21,345 bases of DNA, from assembly GCA_031288935.1 (NCBI GenBank), contig JAITQL010000166.1, positions 1-21,345 of the forward strand, in the 5' to 3' direction. A model generated the notes under the pieces. The model did not search any database. It was not told the DNA's origin and worked only from the letters and a program-made list of their open reading frames with translations. Numbering within the stretch: the first letter of the stretch is position 1; every line of letters starts with the position of its first letter. This document shows positions 1-6,921 of the stretch, one piece after another. The stretch comes from Tannerella sp. (GTDB taxonomy: Bacteria > Bacteroidota > Bacteroidia > Bacteroidales > Tannerellaceae). The position numbers and the translations under genes are program-made.

Positions 1-303
1 ATTGTCACCCATCGGATTGGGCGTAAAATTCACGCCGGGAACAAAATCTTCCAGCGCTTCGAGTACGGTCGTGGCGCCCGACTGCCGGATATCATTTCCC
101 GAAATAACTCGTGTCAATACCGGCGTATTCTTCAAAGTGCGGGCGGTAAGCGTTCCGGTCACGACGACCTCGTCCAGGTCATAAATCCGTTCCCCGATGC
201 TGTCTCCGGCGACTTTCACCGGATTAACGGCATTTTGAGCGAAAGAAAATGAAAACAAGGACGTACAGAACACCCCAACCAAAACCAACGTGTACTTTGT
301 CAT
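1..303 (-). CDS. TonB-dependent outer-membrane receptor, N-terminal part (cut by window edge)
   Basis: The 101 visible codons start at the ATG at 303-301 and stay open to the edge. They encode a hydrophobic signal peptide ending near SFA-Q, then a short linker and the start of a plug domain. DEVVVTGTLTARTLKNTP (about residues 48-65) is the usual opening of a TonB receptor plug, followed by VLTRVISGNDIRQSG and a segment reading LEALEDFVPGVNF. This resembles the BtuB/FepA-like class more than SusC, because no carboxypeptidase-like domain precedes the plug. Such proteins import chelated iron, haem, cobalamin or similar ligands across the outer membrane using TonB energy. The substrate cannot be told, because the barrel lies outside the window. 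A TAnnTTTG box sits 17 bp upstream of the start. Confidence 0.88.
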   Translation of the reverse strand, partial: MTKYTLVLVGVFCTSLFSFSFAQNAVNPVKVAGDSIGERIYDLDEVVVTGTLTARTLKNTPVLTRVISGNDIRQSGATTVLEALEDFVPGVNFTPNPMGDN

Positions 304-319
304 TCGTTTTTTTTGACGG

Positions 320-352
320 CAAAGGTAGCTGTTATAAAAGTTTCCGAAAATC
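320..352 (-). promoter_or_regulatory. Bacteroidetes promoter for the TonB receptor
   Basis: On the minus strand TACCTTTG (327-320) is an exact match to the Bacteroidetes -7 box TAnnTTTG. It lies 17 bp upstream of the receptor ATG. The -33 box is weak; a TTTTCGG run is found at about the right distance. Confidence 0.55.
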
Positions 353-481
353 CCTATTTATAGGCATTTTGCCGCATCATCTTACCTAATAATGGGGTAG
401 AATGTCCGGTTATTTCGGACGCGGCAGAGGTTCATCCCGCCGGACGGAAACGTCTTCGAGACGGGAAATAGGGTCTCATTT

Positions 482-706
482 GCCATAATTATGTACAAAT
501 AGTACATCGGTATGGGGAAAATGCTATCATTTTGCTATTTTCGGCCATAAATATGGCCTTTTTTGGCCTGTTTTTGACCTCGTGAGCCATAATTAGGGTC
601 TTTTCGATCATAATTATATTCTCCGTACTGCAATTCAAAGTTTGCCATAATTATGTGCTATTTGTACATAATTATAGGGTAAATGCTGTCATTTTGCTAC
701 TTTCGG
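482..706. repeat. Degenerate direct repeat with CATAATTATG dyads
   Basis: Two copies of a block lie 162 bp apart (482-544 and 644-706). Each begins GCCATAATTATGT and ends in a 26-bp segment, AAATGCT(a/g)TCATTTTGCTA then (t/c)TTTCGG, which matches at 24 of 26 positions. The palindrome CATAATTATG is exact at 484-493 and 646-655 and near-exact at 588-597, 609-618 and 667-676. A related dyad is at 545-556. Each block also holds a stem with a 5-nt loop: ATGTAC/GTACAT at 491-507 and ATGTGC/GTACAT at 653-669. Confidence 0.75.
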
Positions 707-967
707 CTCTTTTTGCGCGATTCGGTGCAACGTTTCACCGACCGGGACGCGGCAAACCTCTTCTGCCCTGTTTCCGTCGTGAACATAAAAAAAGGCCGGG
801 GAGAAATGGAACCCTCCCGCTCCGAAGCGCGAAACCGGAGTTTACATGTTATGGAACGGATGTCGGAAGCGCCGGGTCGAGAGCCGGAAAAAACAGGGAT
901 TGTGCCGGCATGAAAGTTTTTGCATGATTATTCTATTCAAAACACATCCCGTGTTCCGTTTTTTACC

Positions 968-975
968 TATTTTTG
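968..975 (+). promoter_or_regulatory. Probable -7 box for the glutaminase-family gene
   Basis: TATTTTTG matches TAnnTTTG exactly and lies 51 bp upstream of the chosen ATG at 1027. No convincing -33 box is seen. An AAGGAAAA stretch just before the ATG could help ribosome binding. The box favours the ATG at 1027 over the in-frame start at 973, which overlaps it. Confidence 0.45.
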
Positions 976-1026
976 CAAGCTGTTGACAGGTACAGTTGTT
1001 TTTATGTATTTAATAAGGAAAAATCT

Positions 1027-3555
1027 ATGAATCATTTGAAGATTGGCCGGATAGTTCTGGCATTTACTTTGCTGGCTGGATGCCACCAGGCGGAGCGGAT
1101 GGAAACGGCATCAGTAACGAACGGTTTGCGTGCACCGGCCTATCCGCTGGTGACGGTGGATCCGTATACCAGCGCCTGGTCGTTTACCGACCGGCTGTAT
1201 GACGGGCCGGTGCGTCACTGGACGGGCGAGAAATTCCCGCTGATCGGCGCCCTGCGCGTCGACGGTACGGTGTATCGTTTCATGGGGACGGAGGAGGCGC
1301 CTTTGCTGGCTGTTGCGCGAATGGCCGAGACGGAGCCGTGGACGGGACGCTATTCGCGCGTTGAACCGGCGGAGGGCTGGCAGGCGCCCGGTTTCGACGA
1401 CAGCGCCTGGACGGAGGGCGCGGCTGCTTTCGGCACAAGGGAAGAGACGGCGGTTCAAACCCTGTGGGAAGGGGACGGGACGGATCTGTGGGTGCGGCGC
1501 GAGATCGTGCTGGACGAAGATCTTTCCGGGAAAAAGGTGTATCTCGAATATTCGCACGATGACGGGTTTGAGTTGTATGTCAACGGGATCGAGGTGGTGA
1601 ATACCGGACACAAGTGGCAGAAGAACGTGGTGACAGTCCTGCCGGAGGCCGTTTTGCAGACCTTGAAGCAGGGGCGTACCGTGATTGCGGCGCACGGTCA
1701 CAATCATACCGGCGGCGCGCTGGTTGATTTCGGACTGCACGTGGAGGCGTCCGGACAAAGGTATCTGGAGGCAACCGCGGTGCAGAAGTCCGTCGATGTA
1801 CAGGCTACCCAGACGCATTACCGCTTTGCCTGCGGCGCGGTCGATCTGCAACTGACCTTCACCGCTCCGCTGCTGATGAACGACCTGGAGCTGATTTCAC
1901 GGCCGGTGAATTACATTTCGTATCAAGTGACGCCCGCCGACGGGAAAAAGCACCGGGTGGAGATTTACTTCGAGGCGTCGCCCGCATGGGCGCTGGACAA
2001 GCCCGGACAGCAAAGCCGCTCCGAAACGTTCGAGAAAGAGGGACTGGTGTTCCTCAAGGCCGGAAGCGTTTCGCAGCGGATACTGGAGAAAAAGGGCGAT
2101 AACGTGCGTATCGACTGGGGGTATGTCTACCTGTGCGCCGGAAAGGCGGACGCCACGTATGCCGCCGGCGACGAATACGCGATCCGTGCAGCCTTCGGCT
2201 CCGAGGGATGGATCGGCAAGGCGGCGGCTGCGGCCGACGGACACGACAAGTTGGCGGTTGCGCAGTCGCTCGGTTCCGTCGGGAAACCCGTTTCCGGAAA
2301 AATCATGATCGGCTACGACGATGTATATTCCATTCAGTATTTCGGCGACAACCTGCGCCCGTACTGGAACAGGGACGGCCGCCGGAGCATCGAGTCCGTG
2401 TTCGTACAGGCCGACGGGGATTATGCGAGCCTGAAAGCCCGCTGCGACGCCTTCGACGGCGAACTGCTTTCGCAGGCGGCCGCCGCCGGAGGCAAGGAGT
2501 ATGCCGAACTGTGCGCCCTGGCATACCGCCAGGCCGTTGCCGCGCACAAGCTGGTGGAAGCGCCGAACGGGGACTTGCTCTTCCTGTCGAAGGAAAACTT
2601 CAGCAACGGTTCCATCGGGACGGTAGACATCACCTATCCCTCGGCGCCCCTCTTCCTGCTCTACAATCCCGAACTGGCCAAGGGGCTGCTGAACCACATC
2701 TTCTACTTCAGCGAAAGCGGACGGTGGACGAAGCCTTTTGCGGCGCACGACGTGGGCACGTATCCGCAGGCAAACGGACAGACCTACGGGGGCGACATGC
2801 CGGTGGAGGAATCCGGGAACATGCTTGTGATCACCGCTGCCATTGCCGTGAGGGAAGGGAATGCCTCGTATGCCGAAAAGCACTGGGAGACGCTGACCAC
2901 CTGGGCGGACTATCTGGCGGAAAAGGGACTTGACCCCGAAAACCAGCTCTGTACGGACGATTTTGCCGGACATTTTGCCCACAACGCCAACCTGTCCGTC
3001 AAAGCCATTATGGGCGTCGCCGCCTGCGGATACCTGGCCGAAGCGCTCGGCAAAAAGGAGGTGGCCGAAAAATATACCCGGCAGGCTTTCGACATGGCGG
3101 CCGAATGGGTCAAAATGGCCGACGACGGCGATCATTACCGCCTCACCTTCGACCAGCCGCACACCTGGAGCCAGAAATACAACCTGGTCTGGGACAAACT
3201 GCTGAAGTGGGGTATTTTTCCCGAAACGGTCGCTGAAAAGGAACTCCCCTACTACCTCACGGTACAGAACACGTACGGTTTGCCGCTGGACAATCGCAAG
3301 ACGTACACCAAGGCGGACTGGATTGTATGGACTGCCACGCTGGCAAGGGACCGGGAGACGTTTGAAAAGCTGATCCGTCCGCTCCACCGGTTCATGAATG
3401 AAACGACCGACCGCATTCCCATGACCGACTGGTACTATACCGACAAGCCGCAACACGTCGGCTTTCGCGCCCGTTCGGTCGTTGGCGGCTACTTTATCAA
3501 AATGCTGGAAGAGCAACTCGGATCATCCGAACCGACGGCAACAATCGTAAAATAA
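1027..3555 (+). CDS. Glutaminase-family lipoprotein (DUF4964/DUF5127/DUF4965/DUF1793) with inserted galactose-binding-like domain
   Basis: This 842-residue protein starts at ATG 1027 with a lipoprotein signal peptide and lipobox LAGC (Cys19). It therefore acts in the periplasm or at the outer membrane. The order is that of the GtaA-like glutaminase family: a DUF4964-type segment (about 35-95, with DPYTSAWSFTDRLYDG), DUF5127 (about 245-480), DUF4965 (about 485-660, with LSKENFSNGSIGTVDITYPS), and a C-terminal DUF1793 helical domain (about 665-835, with KADWIVWTATLA and GFRARSVVGGYF). Some family members deamidate glutamine; most bacterial ones are untested. Residues about 100-240 look like a jelly-roll carbohydrate-binding module (FDDSAW, then YSHDDGFELYVNG, then a GGALVDFGL end), inserted between DUF4964 and DUF5127. 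The start at 1027 is preferred over 973 because the signal peptide begins there. The actual substrate is unknown. Confidence 0.85.
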   Translation: MNHLKIGRIVLAFTLLAGCHQAERMETASVTNGLRAPAYPLVTVDPYTSAWSFTDRLYDGPVRHWTGEKFPLIGALRVDGTVYRFMGTEEAPLLAVARMAETEPWTGRYSRVEPAEGWQAPGFDDSAWTEGAAAFGTREETAVQTLWEGDGTDLWVRREIVLDEDLSGKKVYLEYSHDDGFELYVNGIEVVNTGHKWQKNVVTVLPEAVLQTLKQGRTVIAAHGHNHTGGALVDFGLHVEASGQRYLEATAVQKSVDVQATQTHYRFACGAVDLQLTFTAPLLMNDLELISRPVNYISYQVTPADGKKHRVEIYFEASPAWALDKPGQQSRSETFEKEGLVFLKAGSVSQRILEKKGDNVRIDWGYVYLCAGKADATYAAGDEYAIRAAFGSEGWIGKAAAAADGHDKLAVAQSLGSVGKPVSGKIMIGYDDVYSIQYFGDNLRPYWNRDGRRSIESVFVQADGDYASLKARCDAFDGELLSQAAAAGGKEYAELCALAYRQAVAAHKLVEAPNGDLLFLSKENFSNGSIGTVDITYPSAPLFLLYNPELAKGLLNHIFYFSESGRWTKPFAAHDVGTYPQANGQTYGGDMPVEESGNMLVITAAIAVREGNASYAEKHWETLTTWADYLAEKGLDPENQLCTDDFAGHFAHNANLSVKAIMGVAACGYLAEALGKKEVAEKYTRQAFDMAAEWVKMADDGDHYRLTFDQPHTWSQKYNLVWDKLLKWGIFPETVAEKELPYYLTVQNTYGLPLDNRKTYTKADWIVWTATLARDRETFEKLIRPLHRFMNETTDRIPMTDWYYTDKPQHVGFRARSVVGGYFIKMLEEQLGSSEPTATIVK

Positions 3556-3653
3556 AGACGGAATGAACGGAAAAACGGGATGCAGGATGATGCCTGCGAC
3601 GGCCTGGAGCGCTTTACGGTGCGACGGGAATTACCGGATAATTATAACTTATA

Positions 3654-4892
3654 ATGAATAGAATGAACCGATATTTTTTGACAATGGTTTCCCTTTTGGG
3701 GATACTTGCCCCGGCGCACGCCCAGCGCGAGGGCTTCGAGTATGACTTTTACGGCTTTGTACGCGGCGAGCTGTACGCCAATTCCCGACAGAACACGGAA
3801 GTGGTAGACGGCCTGTTTTACCTGTTGCCCAACGACCGCATGCCCGACGTCAACGGGAACGACCTGAACGCCCAACCCGGCAGCAGTTTTTATACCCTCG
3901 CGTCGCGGCTGGGAATGAATATGCACGGGCCGGACATCGGGAAGGCGAAATCGTCTGCCCTGATTGAAGCCGACTTCGGGGGCAGCGCCGGCCTCACGTT
4001 TTTGCTGCGCGTCCGGCAGGCATGGGCGAAATTGGAGTGGGAAAGCGGCTCGTCCGTATTGCTGGGGCAGACGTGGCATCCGTTTTTCGGCGAAGTAGCT
4101 CCGCAGGTGCTGAACCTCTCGACCGGCGCGCCGTTCCAGCCCTTCAACCGCAGCCCGACGATTCAGTACCGCTACAGCCGCAACGGGTTTGCGGTCAAGG
4201 CGGCTGCCGTCTATCAACTGATGTACCTGTCTACCGGGCCGGCCGGCAAGACCGAAGATTATCAGAAGAACAGTCTGTTGCCCGAGCTTTGCCTGGGACT
4301 GGATTACGGACGCGGCGGTTTTCAGGCCGGAGCAGGCGTGGAACTGCTCTCGCAGAAGCCCCGGTTGCAGTCGACGCTGAACGGCCATACGTATCGCGTG
4401 AACGAGCGTATCACCTCGCTTTCCTATGAAGCGCACGCCCGCTATACGCAGGGTCTGCTCTATCTGGCGGGCAAGACGGTACTGGCCTCGAACATGAACC
4501 ATACCGCGCTGGTGGGCGGCTACGGCGTGAGCGCTATTGATGCCGTCACGGGGGAACAGCAGTATACGCCTTTCCGGCATTCGACCAGCTGGATAAATGC
4601 CGTCTACGGAAAACGGTGGCAGGGAGGACTTTTCGGCGGATACACGAAAAACCTCGGCACGGCGAAACAGCTGGTGAGCGAAGATAAAATCTACGGACTG
4701 GGAATGTATCTGGATCAACTGATGTCGGTCAGTGCACAGCTCAGCTATAACCTGCCGCACTGGAAGGCGGGAGTGGAATACCAGGCCGCCACCGGCTGGT
4801 ACGGGGCGATCAATCTGGTCAACGGCACGGTGTGGAACACTCATTCGGTCACCAACCACCGCATCGTCGCGCTCTTTATGTATTATTTCTAA
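3654..4892 (+). CDS. Outer-membrane porin, DcaP-like
   Basis: The 412-residue protein has a signal peptide (MNRYFLTMVSLLGILAPAHA, then Q) and a body of alternating hydrophobic and polar strands rich in Y, G and W. It ends in an aromatic residue (FMYYF), as outer-membrane barrels do. The segment FEYDFYGFVRGELYANSR after the signal, and the later LRVRQAWAKLEWESGSSVLLGQ, resemble the DcaP family of trimeric porins, which pass small molecules through the outer membrane. It lies 98 bp after the glutaminase-family gene on the same strand, so the two may share a transcript or substrate; this is inference. A second ATG at 3663 would also give a good signal peptide. The barrel assignment is firm and the DcaP family name is moderate. 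Confidence 0.7.
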   Translation: MNRMNRYFLTMVSLLGILAPAHAQREGFEYDFYGFVRGELYANSRQNTEVVDGLFYLLPNDRMPDVNGNDLNAQPGSSFYTLASRLGMNMHGPDIGKAKSSALIEADFGGSAGLTFLLRVRQAWAKLEWESGSSVLLGQTWHPFFGEVAPQVLNLSTGAPFQPFNRSPTIQYRYSRNGFAVKAAAVYQLMYLSTGPAGKTEDYQKNSLLPELCLGLDYGRGGFQAGAGVELLSQKPRLQSTLNGHTYRVNERITSLSYEAHARYTQGLLYLAGKTVLASNMNHTALVGGYGVSAIDAVTGEQQYTPFRHSTSWINAVYGKRWQGGLFGGYTKNLGTAKQLVSEDKIYGLGMYLDQLMSVSAQLSYNLPHWKAGVEYQAATGWYGAINLVNGTVWNTHSVTNHRIVALFMYYF

Positions 4893-5064
4893 GCAAGCAT
4901 TCAACGTTGCCGATATTTTGAACCGCTTGTGCCAGCGTTGTTGTATTGAAAATGAAATGTGGAGGAAGAGGGGTAACCGGAATATGGATGGACTCTGAAA
5001 GACCGAATCCCTTTACGGCACAACAGGGAGCCGTTCCGGATATTGCAGGCGCCGCGCAGAAAAC

Positions 5065-5098
5065 GAAAACAGGATACCCGTTTGAGTATCCTGTTTTC
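5065..5098. terminator. Strong bidirectional terminator hairpin
   Basis: GAAAACAGGATAC (5065-5077) pairs perfectly with GTATCCTGTTTTC (5086-5098): a 13-bp stem with an 8-nt loop. The A-rich 5' side and T-rich 3' side make it work in both directions. It sits between the converging porin and rpmA genes. The 4893-5064 stretch before it has no supported gene. Confidence 0.85.
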
Positions 5099-5169
5099 AT
5101 GCGTTACCCGCCCGGCAATACGGGCGAACGTTGATAAACCGCGCCCTGCGGACGCAATTTGCCGGTGTT

Positions 5170-5442
5170 TTATCCTTCCGCTACCGTTTCCCTTTTTTGT
5201 ATGGAAATATACGACCGGTTGTTTTTTCCCCTGCGGAAAACCACTGTTCCGTCGATCAGTGCATAGATCGTATGATCCCTGCCGATGCCGACATTTTCAC
5301 CCGGATGATGTACCGTTCCCCGTTGACGGAGGATGATGTTGCCTGCCTTGGCAAACTCGCCGCCGAAAAGTTTTACACCTAACCGTTTACTTTCCGATTC
5401 GCGGCCGTTCTTCGAACTGCCTACTCCTTTTTTATGTGCCAT
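5170..5442 (-). CDS. rpmA: 50S ribosomal protein L27
   Basis: This 90-residue protein begins [20 protein letters not shown] and contains [17 protein letters not shown] and [16 protein letters not shown], the conserved L27 core. L27 binds near the peptidyl-transferase centre of the large subunit. The N-terminus starts directly with the conserved AHKKG sequence, without the cleavable extension seen in Firmicutes, as is usual for Bacteroidetes. Length is normal. It follows rplU by 21 bp and should be co-transcribed with it, ending at the hairpin at 5065-5098. Confidence 0.98.
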   Translation of the reverse strand: MAHKKGVGSSKNGRESESKRLGVKLFGGEFAKAGNIILRQRGTVHHPGENVGIGRDHTIYALIDGTVVFRRGKNNRSYISIQKRETVAEG

Positions 5443-5463
5443 TTTCTACTGTCTGTTTAAACG

Positions 5464-5781
5464 TTAAGCTACAATTTCCTTAATACTCACTTCGGTGAAC
5501 TGCTGACGGTGGCCATTCAACTTGCGATGGCCTTTTCTTCTTTTCTTGTGAAAAATCAGCACCCTGTCACCTTTTACCAGTGGAGACAACACTTCGACTA
5601 CCACTTTGGCGCCTTCGATAACCGGCGTCCCTACCCGTATTTCACCATCTGCATCTACCAGTAATACCTTGTCGTATTCAACGGTTGCACCGTTTTCAAC
5701 ATCCGGGATATGGTGAACGAACAACTTCTTCCCTTTTTCGGCCTTGAATTGCTGGCCATTAATTTCTACAATTACGTACAT
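5464..5781 (-). CDS. rplU: 50S ribosomal protein L21
   Basis: The 105-residue protein starts [20 protein letters not shown] and contains the L21 C-terminal signature [21 protein letters not shown]21 binds 23S rRNA in the large subunit. The gene is first in the rplU-rpmA operon, the common bacterial arrangement. It has an excellent Bacteroidetes promoter (5869-5899) and an untranslated leader of roughly 80 nt that can fold (5814-5852). A structured leader suggests, but does not prove, autoregulation of the kind known for other ribosomal-protein operons. Confidence 0.98.
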   Translation of the reverse strand: MYVIVEINGQQFKAEKGKKLFVHHIPDVENGATVEYDKVLLVDADGEIRVGTPVIEGAKVVVEVLSPLVKGDRVLIFHKKRRKGHRKLNGHRQQFTEVSIKEIVA

Positions 5782-5813
5782 CTGTTTCTTTTATTTCTAA
5801 CAGGTTATGTCCC

Positions 5814-5852
5814 GGGGGTGGATTTCTTTTCCGAAACCGCTTCTCTACCCCC
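5814..5852 (-). promoter_or_regulatory. Predicted structured leader of rplU-rpmA
   Basis: Read on the minus strand, GGGGGU (5852-5847) pairs with ACCCCC (5819-5814). Within it GGUUUC (5838-5833) pairs with GAAAUCC (5826-5820), with one bulged U. An 8-nt one-sided internal loop AGAGAAGC and a GGAAAA apical loop complete it. There is no U-tract, so it is not an ordinary terminator. It ends 32 nt upstream of the rplU ATG. Confidence 0.55.
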
Positions 5853-5868
5853 TGCGGAATCCAGGGCA

Positions 5869-5899
5869 CAAAAGTAGTGCTTTTTTTGTGCTCTGCAAA
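5869..5899 (-). promoter_or_regulatory. Promoter of rplU-rpmA
   Basis: On the minus strand TTTG (5899-5896), a 19-bp spacer and TACTTTTG (5876-5869) match the Bacteroidetes consensus exactly. Transcription should begin a few bases after 5869, leaving a leader of about 80 nt before the ATG at 5781. Confidence 0.8.
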
Positions 5900-6104
5900 A
5901 AATAATCTTTTATTTTTGCCTGATCACCTTGCCAATACTGCCTTTCAGATCATTTTTGATGCGAATATCCATATTGTTTCCCGCGGCTGCACGATATGCC
6001 ATACGCCCTGTTCCGACATTGCTTCCCAATGCTTTTCGTCTCCCTGTATACTTGAGTGGAACTGACCGTTGCGGATAAAACCTGTCTTATCGTCTTTTCC
6101 GGAT

Positions 6105-6917
6105 TCACTCTTTTCTCCGGCAACGCAACGGCGCTTTCAGCCGGGCGGAACTTTTGTAGTGTATTTCCGCATAGCCGATTTTCAGCTTGCTGCGAACCTT
6201 GACCGGAAGGTGGTTTTCGTCCTTGCCTACCCACACTTCGGCGGCCGACTTGCTTTGCGAAAAGGCCTTGTCGTGAATATCAATGAAGAAATGATGCGTC
6301 CGGTACTGCGTGCCGTCCTTTTCCACGGTGGCTTCGCCGGCGTAGCGGTAGCTGATCGGTATCAACTCCCGGCCGACGGCTACCGTCGACGGAAAAACTG
6401 CCCCGGCGTCCAGGCATGTCCAGTCCAGCGTGCGGAGAAAAAAGACGGCGCCCAGCATGTCGAACACGTATCCCGACGCAACGGATACCGCCGTGTCGAT
6501 CCTTACCCTTTCGGGCGTATACTGCAGGCAATGCACCGATGTCTGTTCCGGTTGCGGGTAGGAAAACGTCAGTTCGTCTATCAGGTAAAATCCGCCTTCG
6601 TTGATGCGCTTCGAACTGTGCAGCAGCGCATAGTCCGGCGCATAATAGCAGTCAATCGTGTCCCGCATGGCGAAGATGGAATCGAAAAACCTGCCGGTCT
6701 GGAACGTCATCCGGTATTTCGATACGGATTTCCCGCCGTACACGGACGGCATGAGCGTCAACTTCCCCTCGCCGGCGCGCGACATCAGCAGTCCCCACTT
6801 GAAATACACGTCATACGTCACCTCTTCCCCCATGTTCAGCGTCATGGCCTGCGGAAGGTATTGCGCCCGCGTCCCCGCCGGAAGAAGCAGTCCGCAAAAG
6901 ACTGCCCACAGCTTCAT
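6105..6917 (-). CDS. DUF3108 domain-containing exported protein
   Basis: The protein is 270 residues from ATG 6917, chosen because it begins a clear signal peptide (MKLWAVFCGLLLPAGTRA, then Q). The longer in-frame start at 7034 would add an Ala/Trp-rich shadow of the neighbour's glycine-rich tail. GEEVTYDVYFKWGLLMSRAG near the mature N-terminus and a C-terminal VWVGKDENHLPVKVRSKLKIG are typical of DUF3108, a beta-rich periplasmic family without an assigned biochemical role. The gene starts 4 bp after the stop of the Ig-like lipoprotein gene, so the pair is almost surely co-transcribed and translationally coupled. Function unknown. Confidence 0.85.
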   Translation of the reverse strand: MKLWAVFCGLLLPAGTRAQYLPQAMTLNMGEEVTYDVYFKWGLLMSRAGEGKLTLMPSVYGGKSVSKYRMTFQTGRFFDSIFAMRDTIDCYYAPDYALLHSSKRINEGGFYLIDELTFSYPQPEQTSVHCLQYTPERVRIDTAVSVASGYVFDMLGAVFFLRTLDWTCLDAGAVFPSTVAVGRELIPISYRYAGEATVEKDGTQYRTHHFFIDIHDKAFSQSKSAAEVWVGKDENHLPVKVRSKLKIGYAEIHYKSSARLKAPLRCRRKE

Positions 6918-6921
6918 GCGG

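Larger units (their letters stand above)
304..1026. other. Long intergenic region between divergent genes
   Basis: This 723-bp stretch separates the divergent TonB receptor and glutaminase-family genes. The small ORFs in it (for example 655-927) show no protein-like features. It holds a family of CATAATTATG-like dyads between 484 and 676, a 26-bp near-exact direct repeat (519-544 and 681-706), and promoter boxes at each end. It is far longer than the other spacers in this window and could carry regulatory sites, a small RNA or remnants of a non-coding mobile repeat. No function is assigned. Confidence 0.6.

Noticed and set aside
655..927. Two overlapping ORFs of 76-90 codons in the long spacer
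   Set aside because: They start inside the AT-rich dyad repeats, have no promoter or family features, and overlap each other in two frames.
1897..3516. 539-codon minus-strand ORF
   Set aside because: Antisense to the glutaminase-family gene, which has recognised domains and a lipobox.
5910..6002. 30-codon minus-strand frame (MAYRAAAGNNMDIRIKNDLK onward) after the DUF3108 gene
   Set aside because: Composition looks protein-like, and the frame is the same as DUF3108 past two stops, so it might be a remnant. It is too short and has no start signal, so it is not called.
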